Shown here piece by piece: positions 10,439 through 18,820 of a stretch of 64,000 nt of DNA. Each line of letters opens with the position of its first letter. The first letter of the stretch is position 1. The DNA lies in NCBI GenBank assembly GCA_956465555.1, contig OY101121.1:520722-584721 (forward strand), written 5' to 3'. This stretch comes from Nitzschia sp. pyKryTriq1. Lineage: Eukaryota > Bacillariophyta > Bacillariophyceae > Bacillariales > Bacillariaceae. A model generated the notes under the pieces. It worked only from the letters and a program-made list of their open reading frames with translations. It made no database searches and was not told where the DNA came from. Both the position numbers and the translations under genes were made by a program.

Positions 10439-12013
10439 ATGGCAGCAACCACTCCAGCGCAAAACAAAAACGCACCAGCCTCAGATTCTCCGGATTCGAT
10501 TCCGTCAGTTGCGGAAACATCAGTGGCATCCTCGCAACAAGGAGGTGATGAGGATGATGATGTGAATGAAGAAGAAGAAGTATTTTCTCCTCGACGTCTT
10601 TTCATGAGTGGTGATGACACAACATCATCGTCACTATACCCCATGATGATGATGAATCTATGTCATTTGACAACAACAACGACAACGACATCAACTACAG
10701 GCGACGAATTCAACACAGAAGTGGCCTATTTGGGATCGGAAGTGTCGACTACTTCCTCGGATACCACAGTTATAGCTTCTCGAAATCTTAGCATGAGAGA
10801 ATCATCACCACCATCAACAACATCCAAAGCAGAGGGAGATGTTCCCACAGTGGTAGTTCCATCAGCTTTGGCTGACGAAAATAATGACAATGATGATGCA
10901 ACTCATACGCGACGAGAATATCCCAAAATGACATTCAAGGACCCCTCGGAAGTAGGAGTATCGGGTGCCTCGTGCAGTGGTGCACTCAACTTGACTCATC
11001 GGCAGCTGGCAGAGATCTTTGTGGCCTTTCAACATGAAGGAAAGAAGAAGTGGTCCTCCTCTTGGTCCAAGGAGGAGGAAAGTCCCGCTACTAATAATAC
11101 CACCACCGAAACAGAGGAGCTCGACGAGGGCCGAAGCGATAATCATGATGATGATGATGGTGCGACTGTTCATCTTCCACCACAGCAGATGACACTTCGT
11201 GAGGAATTATTGTTACGAGAATGTGCGGCTCTCAAGAATATTATAGAAGACGATTCTGTCAAGATTACCAATTTGAAACGAGCCATGGAGGCACAACGAG
11301 AAATGAATGCACTCACGGAGATGGAGAAGGAAGACAAAGTGGTGGAGCTCAACATTGCAAACGGAAGGATTGATGCTCTGAAGAGGGAGAAGGAAGTCAT
11401 GTGCGAGAGACAAGAAGAACTCTTGGAGACTATTCACATTTTGAAAATGGAAGTGGACAGGCTTGCCACACTAGAGCAGGCGACCGGCGACCGAAATTGC
11501 GACTTGAATGATGACCATCATCATTATCTCGACATTCAACCTGGTAGTTCCGAGGCAAATGATCGCTACGTTTCATCCATCGCCAAACTTCGTTCAGAGT
11601 TGGAGGCGAAGGAACAAGAGAATGTTCAGCTACGAGCTCAAGCCGAGTATTTCAAGGCGTCTCTGGAATGCAGGACACGCGGAGACGTTGAGGAAACCCC
11701 ATCTGTCACGTCTTCTGCGGCGGAAATCGCTGCTGTATCGGTCGCTTTGGAGGGAATCTCAAAACGACTAGAAGCGATTGAAAAGAAGAAACAAGATGCA
11801 GAAAGTCGATTTCTGGAGGCATTGGAACAGAAGAATGCTGAGATCAATGAGATTCGAGAAAGTTTGCATCTTGAGCGGCGCGACAACGAAACGCTCAAAA
11901 TCTCGCAAGACCCAGACGAAGTCGAGGTTTTATTTCCGAATGGCGTGAAAAACGTGGGGGAGCAGCCACCAATGACCCCGCCTCGAGATTCTTTGTGTTG
12001 CTGGGCGAACTAG
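10439..12013 (+). CDS. Coiled-coil protein of unknown function
   Basis: This single-exon gene encodes 524 residues and starts at an ATG in a good context immediately after a (CGA)n tract. The first half is Ser/Thr/Asp rich and probably disordered, with poly-Glu and poly-Thr runs. A short ordered segment, LNLTHRQLAEIFVAFQHEGKK, precedes it. Residues about 255-500 show long heptad-like stretches (LREELLLRECAALKNIIEDD, EELLETIHILKMEVDRL, ISKRLEAIEKKKQDAESRFL), typical of a coiled coil. The protein ends LCCWAN. No enzymatic domain is visible; a structural or tethering role is only a guess. It converges on the carboxypeptidase gene, 92 bp away. Confidence 0.7.
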   Translation: MAATTPAQNKNAPASDSPDSIPSVAETSVASSQQGGDEDDDVNEEEEVFSPRRLFMSGDDTTSSSLYPMMMMNLCHLTTTTTTTSTTGDEFNTEVAYLGSEVSTTSSDTTVIASRNLSMRESSPPSTTSKAEGDVPTVVVPSALADENNDNDDATHTRREYPKMTFKDPSEVGVSGASCSGALNLTHRQLAEIFVAFQHEGKKKWSSSWSKEEESPATNNTTTETEELDEGRSDNHDDDDGATVHLPPQQMTLREELLLRECAALKNIIEDDSVKITNLKRAMEAQREMNALTEMEKEDKVVELNIANGRIDALKREKEVMCERQEELLETIHILKMEVDRLATLEQATGDRNCDLNDDHHHYLDIQPGSSEANDRYVSSIAKLRSELEAKEQENVQLRAQAEYFKASLECRTRGDVEETPSVTSSAAEIAAVSVALEGISKRLEAIEKKKQDAESRFLEALEQKNAEINEIRESLHLERRDNETLKISQDPDEVEVLFPNGVKNVGEQPPMTPPRDSLCCWAN

Positions 12014-12105
12014 ATACTGTATTTCATCGCATTGTATAAATATTGTACTCCAGCACTATCAATACTTTCTCTCTAGTCCTTATCGAGTGTACCATATGGC
12101 GTTTG

Positions 12106-13689
12106 CTAACCTCGTAGCTTTGTGGAAGCAGACGCGGTGGCGTGGTCCAATTCCATCTCCTCGACATCATGGTGACGGTGAACGACCGATGACTCACCTA
12201 CACGCAACTGGGTACAGTTGGCATTAAAACTGGGATACTTTTCATCCATAATCCAAGCCTTCATAAAGGTAAAGGTCGATGCAGGCTTGTAGGTCGGGAC
12301 CATGTGTCCGGCTCCGCGAATGGTCAAAAAGTCGAAGTCACCCTCGTAGCGTGTGACGTAACCACCCATCTGCTGGCATCCATCGATCGTCCACGGTTCC
12401 CAGTGCTCGATTTCATCCAACCCAAGGTTACTAGTCCAGTTGGCAGTGGCGAACGAGGTAATCGCGGGATCAGTGTCACCATTGTACACCAAGACCCGCA
12501 ATTTCCCATTCACTTCCTGGTAGAATCCACTCAAATCAGGTTCTGTGGGAGTGTAGTCAAAGTCTCCTTCGGCGTTATCAACCTCAAAGAAGGTCGACTT
12601 GACATGAAATGCATCCTTGACTTCCTTCAAAGTAAAGTAATTCTCCATGACTGGGCCACCACCACACGGATAATCATTCAGAGCCCCCTCAATGTTAATA
12701 TTCTTCCTGGATTTCAAGAGTCCGTTCCTGTAGGTGCACTCGTCATACAACGAGTACTCAAAGAATCCTCCTAATTCGTTTTTGATTTTCGCCAATGCCG
12801 CCTTGCATAATTCATCATCCCGACTGTTGGTCGTTAAAAAGTCGGATCGGTCTTGGTGAGCGCAAGCTTTCATGACCATGCGAAAATCTTGCAAGGGAAT
12901 TTGATGGTGCCCGGCCATGAACACGATATGCCAAAAATCTCGAAAGACGCCTCCCCCCTTGGACAGACCCCCACACATTGTAGTCTCCACGCCCAGGCAT
13001 CCGTCTCCAACAGCAAACCCTTGAAGCTGAATCTTGGTCTTGGTCATATCGGTGTAGATGCGACGAGCAAGAGTCGGGATGTAAATGCCGCCGTACGATT
13101 CTCCCGTCAAGTAGAGCGGGAGTTCCAGCAGACAGGGAAACTTTTTCTCAAAAAAGGTCTGGAGCGCCGTGTAGGAGTTGAGACTTGTCAACTCGTCCGT
13201 CCACGCAATACCTCCGCAGGAATGAGACTCCAAATCGTCCCCGCAGTAACTGAATCCCACCGGAGCGGGCTGATCAATAATCAGCAAGTGGCCGAGACGA
13301 GACCACGAGTACGGATTGTAAATGGGAGTCGGAATTCCTGTTTTCTTGTAATCGGGAGTGTTTAACGATTCATCGGACAGCATCAAGGGCCCAAGTTCGG
13401 TGAGGAGACCAAACAAGCTAGAAGCACCCGGTCCACCGTTGGACCAGTAAATCAGCGGCTTGTCGCCAGCGAGATTGTCCTCCGCTTCCACGAGCACATA
13501 ATGTGTGTGGACTTGGCGCCCTTCCAACTCGTAGTCAAGGTAACCAGAATACCATTTCGAGGGTAGAGGCTGGTCGAATCCTGGCATGTGTGTCATCAGG
13601 TCGGGATGATCGCGGAGGTCTCCAAGACCGATGCCAGCAACCGCCGATGCCAGCGCCATCAGCGACAGCATTACGCAGCGTAAAAACAT
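12106..13689 (-). CDS. Serine carboxypeptidase, peptidase family S10
   Basis: This single-exon gene encodes 527 residues. The first ATG is at 13689; a signal peptide (residues 1 to about 20, hydrophobic, AVAG end) sends the protein into the secretory pathway, probably to the vacuole or outside. Family S10 landmarks are in order: the oxyanion segment YWSNGGPGASS (about 82-91), nucleophile GESYGG (about 193-198), catalytic Asp in VYNGDTDPAI (about 403) and catalytic His in IRGAGHMVPTYKPA (about 458). The usual NGGPGCSS cysteine, disulphide-bonded in plant and yeast enzymes, is Ala here. S10 enzymes remove C-terminal residues at acid pH; some plant members act as acyltransferases. Confidence 0.92.
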   Translation of the reverse strand: MFLRCVMLSLMALASAVAGIGLGDLRDHPDLMTHMPGFDQPLPSKWYSGYLDYELEGRQVHTHYVLVEAEDNLAGDKPLIYWSNGGPGASSLFGLLTELGPLMLSDESLNTPDYKKTGIPTPIYNPYSWSRLGHLLIIDQPAPVGFSYCGDDLESHSCGGIAWTDELTSLNSYTALQTFFEKKFPCLLELPLYLTGESYGGIYIPTLARRIYTDMTKTKIQLQGFAVGDGCLGVETTMCGGLSKGGGVFRDFWHIVFMAGHHQIPLQDFRMVMKACAHQDRSDFLTTNSRDDELCKAALAKIKNELGGFFEYSLYDECTYRNGLLKSRKNINIEGALNDYPCGGGPVMENYFTLKEVKDAFHVKSTFFEVDNAEGDFDYTPTEPDLSGFYQEVNGKLRVLVYNGDTDPAITSFATANWTSNLGLDEIEHWEPWTIDGCQQMGGYVTRYEGDFDFLTIRGAGHMVPTYKPASTFTFMKAWIMDEKYPSFNANCTQLRVGESSVVHRHHDVEEMELDHATASASTKLRG

Positions 13690-14286
13690 CGCTTCCAAGA
13701 CGTGCGATTATGAGCAAGATTCCCAATAGTATGCAATAGGGACAATGAGCAACCTATTCTTCAAAACAAGAAAGAAGACAAGACGTGTGATGGTCGGGAG
13801 GAGGAGGAGAAAGATACAAGGAGTCTACAGCGTTGGAACAACGAAAGAGAGGAAAGAGAAAGGACGAAAGATGAAGAAATCAGGAAAGCAGAGCAGAAAT
13901 AAGCCGTCGAGTGAGCGACGAAGGGAGATCTTCCTCCGACCCCTTCGATAGCTTCGTTCGAGTCGAAGGGGTCGTCCCGGTCCACCGAAGAATGAACGGA
14001 TTGTCCATTGTTGAGCTCTCGTCAATTTCGACCGTCCAAAGATCAACATAGTCATGAAACTAGTAGTTGAGTATACAATATCTTCTTTCTCTTGCTACTG
14101 CTACTCTAATAGAGAGCTGACTATTGATTTCTCGTTAGAAGAAGATGCTAGTTAGAATGTAGCACGAGAAGAATCGCTAGAGAGTGTAATAAACGTTTAT
14201 CTATATTGTAGGTCTACTTCCTGTATGATATAAACTTTTAGTCTAAGCGTAGGTCTACTTCCTGGGTATCCTCGGTTGCCTTATTT
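13690..14286. other. Intergenic region
   Basis: This spacer separates two minus-strand genes and includes the upstream region of the carboxypeptidase. A 15-base sequence TAGGTCTACTTCCTG is directly repeated at about 14207 and 14249, near the 3' end of the following gene. No gene was supported. Confidence 0.4.
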
Positions 14287-16161
14287 TTAATTTGGGATAC
14301 GGTCGTACTCGCTTCTTCTGTTGGAAAAGCAAAACTTGACAACAGCTGCTCCGATGAGCGCTCCAAGAACGGCACCCAATCCAAAGGGAACCTGTTGACT
14401 ACTCATAGTAGAAGCCATGGTCGCAGGAGGACAATCCACGCAGACGGGACACGCCACGGTGGGGGCAGGAGTCGGATCAGGAGGAGGAATCCAGTAATCG
14501 CACTTCGCAGTTGTGGCATTCCACCAGCCATTTCCGCAGTCTGGTGGGGGGCCCATAGTAGGGGAGAGAGTGGCATCTCCAAGTGCGAAATCATTCTCAG
14601 GTGGGTTCAAGCAAGCATCCTGGGCAGGAATAGATTTGTCCAAGTTAGGAAAGAGCCCTGCTTCAGCAACGTCCCTCAAGGAAAGAAGCTTTGCGGGGCT
14701 GTCAATGACACCCACATGATGTTCCCCATAGAGCTTCCAGGCGGCAAACGACCAACCGAGACCACGCTCGTAGGCGTAGAGTTGGCGAGCGGCAAAAGAA
14801 GCACGATGACGGGCCCACCAACCCGAACCGATGCTCTCATCAAAGCGGCCACACTGACCGTAATCCTTGAACGAGGTTGCAATGTCCTTGGAGGCACAGT
14901 CGTCAATGCTCAAGTCGAAGCCCGAACCAAGAAAGATGGGCATTTCTTGGAAACATGCGCCGAATTCAAGGGGCGATCGAGCCATACACGACACGGCTTC
15001 GTGATAAAATAGCTTGGAGCGGTCTTCTTGCGATTCTGACGACGCAATATCCGCGACTGCGCTGGTGTGCCCCATGTCAAGAGATCCATACACGTGTTTA
15101 TCAAATTCACCGCTCATCTTGAGGAGGTCGCCGAGGCTCATGGGAATGAAAACAGGAAGCTTGCCAGCTTGGACACGGATAGCGTCGATCACAATCTTGT
15201 TATCGAGTCCGCTGTTCGGGGGAAGCGTCAATGCAAGAATCGTCTCTTGAGTGTACGCATATTTGGCTGCAGCGACCACAGCATCCAGCTCAGCCCCTGT
15301 ACCGACCAACGCGACAATAACATCCAAACCAGCTGTTTCGATATCAAAGAGCAAATCCTCGAAGAGATCCATCACCTTGGCGCCGAACTTGTCTCCTTCA
15401 ACAAAGGCGGCTGTTGGCAAGAGAATCTGGACCGTGTTGAGGCCCAAATCTTTCATGTCTTGAAAATCTTTCAATGAATACCACTCCTTCATTTCATGCA
15501 GAGCCAAAGGGATGCCACCGGTGGCCCAAAGCGCATCCACAAACATACCCGAGAGAGTCACCGAACGAATGGGTTCTCCGTCCAATCGTGGAGTCCGGAT
15601 TGGTATGTCTTCACAAGTCAGTGCCGCTAGACCATTGAATTCACAGGCAAAGGGACTGCTGGCCAAGTCCGGCGACGACTTGTAGGCGGATTCCACCAAA
15701 AACTCCAAGACAGCGAGTGTTTCGGTTGCCGTGATGTTCCCTCCGATATACTGATCCTTGATGGCATTGGCATCCTTTAGGGTCACGTCACCGGTGAAGT
15801 TTCCAAGACCTGCGAGCTCAGCGATGTCCGTAGGCAAGTTCAAACTGAAATGATCACATCATGCATCATGTGCGCAGACAAAAAAGAGGAGCAAAGCAAG
15901 GTTAGAATAATTTGCGGATGACTCGTCTATCTTGTCTACCGGTACGGTAGTAATTTGATAGCCACTCAGCATGGTCAACGAGCAAGTTCAAATAATTGAC
16001 ACGTACCATCCATAGGTATTGCCATCGGGTGGATCCACCACGAAAGCGCCGCGATTCTTTCCACAAGTGGCGGCGAAGAAAGACATGCCAATGTCTTTCA
16101 TTCCAGGTAGAGTCTCCTCATTGAGGATGTTGGTATCGATGGTACATGATGGTGCCGTCAT
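14287..16161 (-). CDS. Membrane-anchored GH5-like (exo-1,3-glucanase-type) protein, probable pseudoenzyme
   Basis: There are two exons, 16007-16161 and 14287-15844, with a 162-bp intron (TG|GTACGT ... TTTCAG|T), giving 570 residues. The fold cues are those of GH5 exo-beta-1,3-glucanases: IRSVTLSGMFV near the start of the barrel, a DF..MK.LGLNTVQI strand where the family has GFN.VRIPIG, and GLGWSFAAWKLY where it has GWVFWSWK. The strand that should carry the NEP acid/base motif reads ILALTLPPNSGLD, so the catalytic Glu seems lost. A Pro/Cys-rich linker, a C-terminal membrane helix (FGLGAVLGALIGAAVV) and a short basic tail follow. No signal peptide is visible after the ATG at 16161, so a further 5' exon may be missing. 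It is likely a surface or ER carbohydrate-binding protein. Confidence 0.65.
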
Positions 16162-16563
16162 GATGGTCAAAGGTGAGAGTATTTATTTGATTATCAATAA
16201 ATTTGGAGACGAGAACCAACACTGTTGGCTACCGGTATGATTTGTGTGGATGTGTGCAGTCTCGATGATGATTCTCGATTCTCGATGATGATTCTCGATT
16301 CTCGAGGATCTTCTCTTTCTTCGTAAAATCATCATCGGAGGCGGCGTTGTTGCACCCTCCTTTTGCATTCTCATCCACACGAAAGATACGTCATTTGTCG
16401 GAGTATCACGCGTCATAGCCGTTACAAGATAGGATCGTTCGAATCGAATATTTTTCATTTACCGGACCACCGGACACACGGACGAACGTCAAACGGTCTA
16501 TCGGTCTGTCACCTGTCAGCTCTCTGTCACTTGAATGACTCATTCGAATAACTCTAGCTTCTC

Positions 16564-16606
16564 ATGGCGCGGGCGCCAACAAACCCTCAACTCTCTCGGA
16601 CACTGT
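16564..16606 (+). repeat. 43-bp fragment shared with the 40-kb LTR-like repeat
   Basis: The stretch ATGGCGCGGGCGCCAACAAA and the following bases to 16606 match, with one difference, the start of both long repeats at about 40054 and 40411. Similarity stops abruptly after ...CACTGT. It is either the end of a decayed family member or a conserved motif within that family. Confidence 0.6.
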
Positions 16607-16855
16607 GCTTCTATTAGAATCACCATTTGGGTTGACGACGAATTCGGAACCATCCAGTAGTTAGTAGTGTGAACCGAAGAAGAATCATCATCATGGGAGT
16701 CGTCGTCTCCTGACTGGGATCCTACTAGTAGTAGTAGCTGATGCATGCACTCGTGCTTTGGTTTTTCTCGAACACGCTACTACAACTACCGGTACATATT
16801 TCTATGTTTTAGCGAAATTTATTGAAGATTCTTCATAGTACATACCGGTACTGCT

Positions 16856-17230
16856 GTGATGACCTTTTAATTAAACGCTAACCGCCTAATTAATAATCTA
16901 CTAGTAGAACAAATAATGTTCTTCGCTCGGTTCATCCGATAAATTCACCTTCCCGCCGACAACTAACAACTGTTCCTTCGTTTCTCCGTACCGGTAAGAG
17001 GGAGTTCACATAATATCTGTCCACGAGTAGCAGAGTTGCGACAACGCAAAATCGTGATGACCTTTAATTATTAAACGCTAAGCGCCTAATTAATGAGCAC
17101 TAAAAATAGAACAATTCGCTCGGTTCATCCGAAGAAGAATACTCGTAAAATGTCCTGCCTGAACAAGCAATACCGTATTCTTCTTCATCAAAAACAAAAA
17201 GAGGGAGATGTTCACATAATATCTGCCTGT
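16856..17230. repeat. Degenerate direct duplication of about 170-195 bp
   Basis: Segment 16856-17022 and segment 17053-17230 share an ordered series of blocks: GTGATGACCTTT followed by AATTA, AAACGCTAA.CGCCTAATTAA, TTCGCTCGGTTCATCCGA, and AGAGGGAG..TTCACATAATATCTG. The blocks are interrupted by substitutions and small indels, so this is an old tandem duplication just upstream of the small gene at 17287. Confidence 0.6.
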
Positions 17231-17286
17231 GCCATAATATATTCGAAAGCATTTCATTCACAAACCCGACAACAACAGCAAGAACG

Positions 17287-17973
17287 ATGACACCTTGTGC
17301 TACTACTATCATGAATATCATCAATCAGTCTTGTGAATCGGCCTCACGAGAGGGCGGGAGTTGCTCTTTTCTTACTAGTACTGGTACGACTACAGCACAA
17401 GAACAAGACGACCGCACCGCGGTGGTGAAGGCTCCTGTCGTTGCCGTCGTCCCGAAGAGAACAGCGCTCGACTGCTGCTGCCCCTCGTATCATCGTCATG
17501 TTACCAATAATCGTGTTGCGAGGACAATTCTTGGTGAAAGCTTTACGAGGACGACTTGGAAGAGCCGCCACCGCCACCAAGCAGCAGCAGCAGGAGCAAG
17601 CAAGAACACCACGAAGAGGGGGGCAGCACCCAACACCAGCAGCACCGCCGTCTGGTGTGCGGATGATTCTTCGAGTGAAAGAAGAGCAACGAGCACGGCC
17701 ACGATCAGCAGCAGCAGCACCACCACCATCTGTCCTCATCCTCAACAGCCGCAGGAAGAAGAACAACAAGAACAAGAAGCAGCAGAAAAAAGACGAGAAC
17801 ACATCAAAAACAACATCAGGTATCGACAAGAATTGCTTAGGGACGATTTGGGATATATCTTTGACGAATTGTCGAGACTCAGGACTATGAAGAAGGAATC
17901 ATCATGGTGTGACTTGGACGGCGACCTTTCCTGCGCAAGTTCAGACGAGGAAGAAGAAGAAGAAGAAGACTGA
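17287..17973 (+). CDS. Small low-complexity hypothetical protein
   Basis: The possible gene has 228 codons from an ATG. The first 150 residues are Ser/Thr/Ala rich with Cys clusters and do not look like a known domain. Residues about 150-215 form a charged helix (QEAAEKRREHIKNNIRYRQE) followed by LLRDDLGYIFDELSRLRTM, and the protein ends in an acidic tail. Several frames are open here because the DNA is compositionally simple, so it may not be a real gene. The helical C-terminal segment is the best argument in its favour. A CAGCAC hexamer run follows at about 17983-18023. Confidence 0.4.
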   Translation: MTPCATTIMNIINQSCESASREGGSCSFLTSTGTTTAQEQDDRTAVVKAPVVAVVPKRTALDCCCPSYHRHVTNNRVARTILGESFTRTTWKSRHRHQAAAAGASKNTTKRGAAPNTSSTAVWCADDSSSERRATSTATISSSSTTTICPHPQQPQEEEQQEQEAAEKRREHIKNNIRYRQELLRDDLGYIFDELSRLRTMKKESSWCDLDGDLSCASSDEEEEEEED

Positions 17974-17982
17974 GGAGTACTA

Positions 17983-18023
17983 GGCAGCACCAGCACCAGC
18001 ACCAGCACCAGCACCAGCACCAG
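17983..18023. repeat. (CAGCAC)n microsatellite
   Basis: About six head-to-tail copies of the hexamer CAGCAC lie just 3' of the small hypothetical gene. Confidence 0.85.
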
Positions 18024-18135
18024 CTAGTACTACTGTACTACGGGGTAGCTAGTACTAGTAGCATCTCATATACTAACAAAAGGAATTAACTCCAAACTGA
18101 TTCCACATGCTAGTATTAGTATACTAGCTATGGTA

Positions 18136-18290
18136 AGCAAGCCCCCCGGCTAGTAGTGAGATGACAGACGACGCTAAATGAGCGGTAGTCCAGCCAGAGC
18201 AGCCTAGGTGCCCGAGAGCCTCTGCCGGGATTGGAATCCCATGCTGGGCAAGCTCAACGCCACCGGAGGTAGTTAACAACAACAACAACA
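18136..18290 (+). mobile_element. Short retroposed LINE tail or SINE with 13-bp target-site duplication
   Basis: The 155-bp insert ends in AGTTAACAACAACAACAAC and is flanked by exact 13-bp direct repeats ACTAGCTATGGTA at 18123-18135 and 18291-18303, the hallmark of target-primed insertion (the first AC may belong to the tail, so 11-13 bp). Its last 83 bp (18208-18290) resemble the 3' end of the LINE remnant at 34731-34812, including GAGCCTCTG, GGGATTG.ATCCC and the (AAC)n tail. It is either a severely 5'-truncated LINE or a SINE that shares the LINE tail. Convincing Pol III box A/B motifs were not found. Confidence 0.75.
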
Positions 18291-18303
18291 ACTAGCTATG
18301 GTA

Positions 18304-18820
18304 CCGGCGGTAGTAACTCTTTATTCGATATACCTCGTAGCATGATACACTTACATCACTCGTAGAAGTACTGTAATTTATTGTTCTCCCGTCGTCGCTA
18401 TGATATATGAGTAGTTTCTCTACCGTGAAGACCTAATACCCGGTTGTAGTAGAAAATGCAGACAGAAATATCATACGAATAAAGGGCTTTGGATTGACTA
18501 CATGGACTGCAACAAAACCGTCCATTCATCGATTAGTTTTCTTCGTCGTTCTTCATTATTCCCCCCCCCCCCCGTGCGTTTGTTTGGGCCAACCACCCCC
18601 CAACACCAAATACACTGATACATACTGTTCGTCATGACAACTACAACTACTCTCTCTCTCTACCGGTACTCGCATCCATCTCATTGCCATCCACAGAACG
18701 AGTACGTACTGTCTGCGTACGTAGACTAGACTATACTTCGTAGACCCTACCCTACAAACAGCAGTTCAAAGGAACGGTGCAAGTATCATACTCCAAGATT
18801 CATTTTTTAACAGAGTCATC
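18304..18820. other. Intergenic region upstream of NEMF
   Basis: This contains a homopolymeric C run at about 18562-18573, a TACCGGTA at about 18661 and pyrimidine-rich stretches. It is the presumed promoter of the NEMF gene; no gene was supported. Confidence 0.4.

Larger units (their letters stand above)
16162..17286. other. Repeat-bearing intergenic region
   Basis: The 1.1-kb spacer between diverging genes contains a tandem ATTCTCGAT-type repeat at about 16260-16305, four TACCGGTA palindromes (near 16231, 16787, 16845 and 16989), a 43-bp piece shared with the 40-kb composite repeat (16564-16606), and a degenerate duplication described separately. No gene was supported. Confidence 0.5.

Noticed and set aside
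18204-18260. tRNA gene suggested by GGTGCCCGAGAGCC and GGATTGGAATCC
   Set aside because: Box-like pieces are too close together and no cloverleaf folds; the segment is part of the retroposed LINE/SINE tail.
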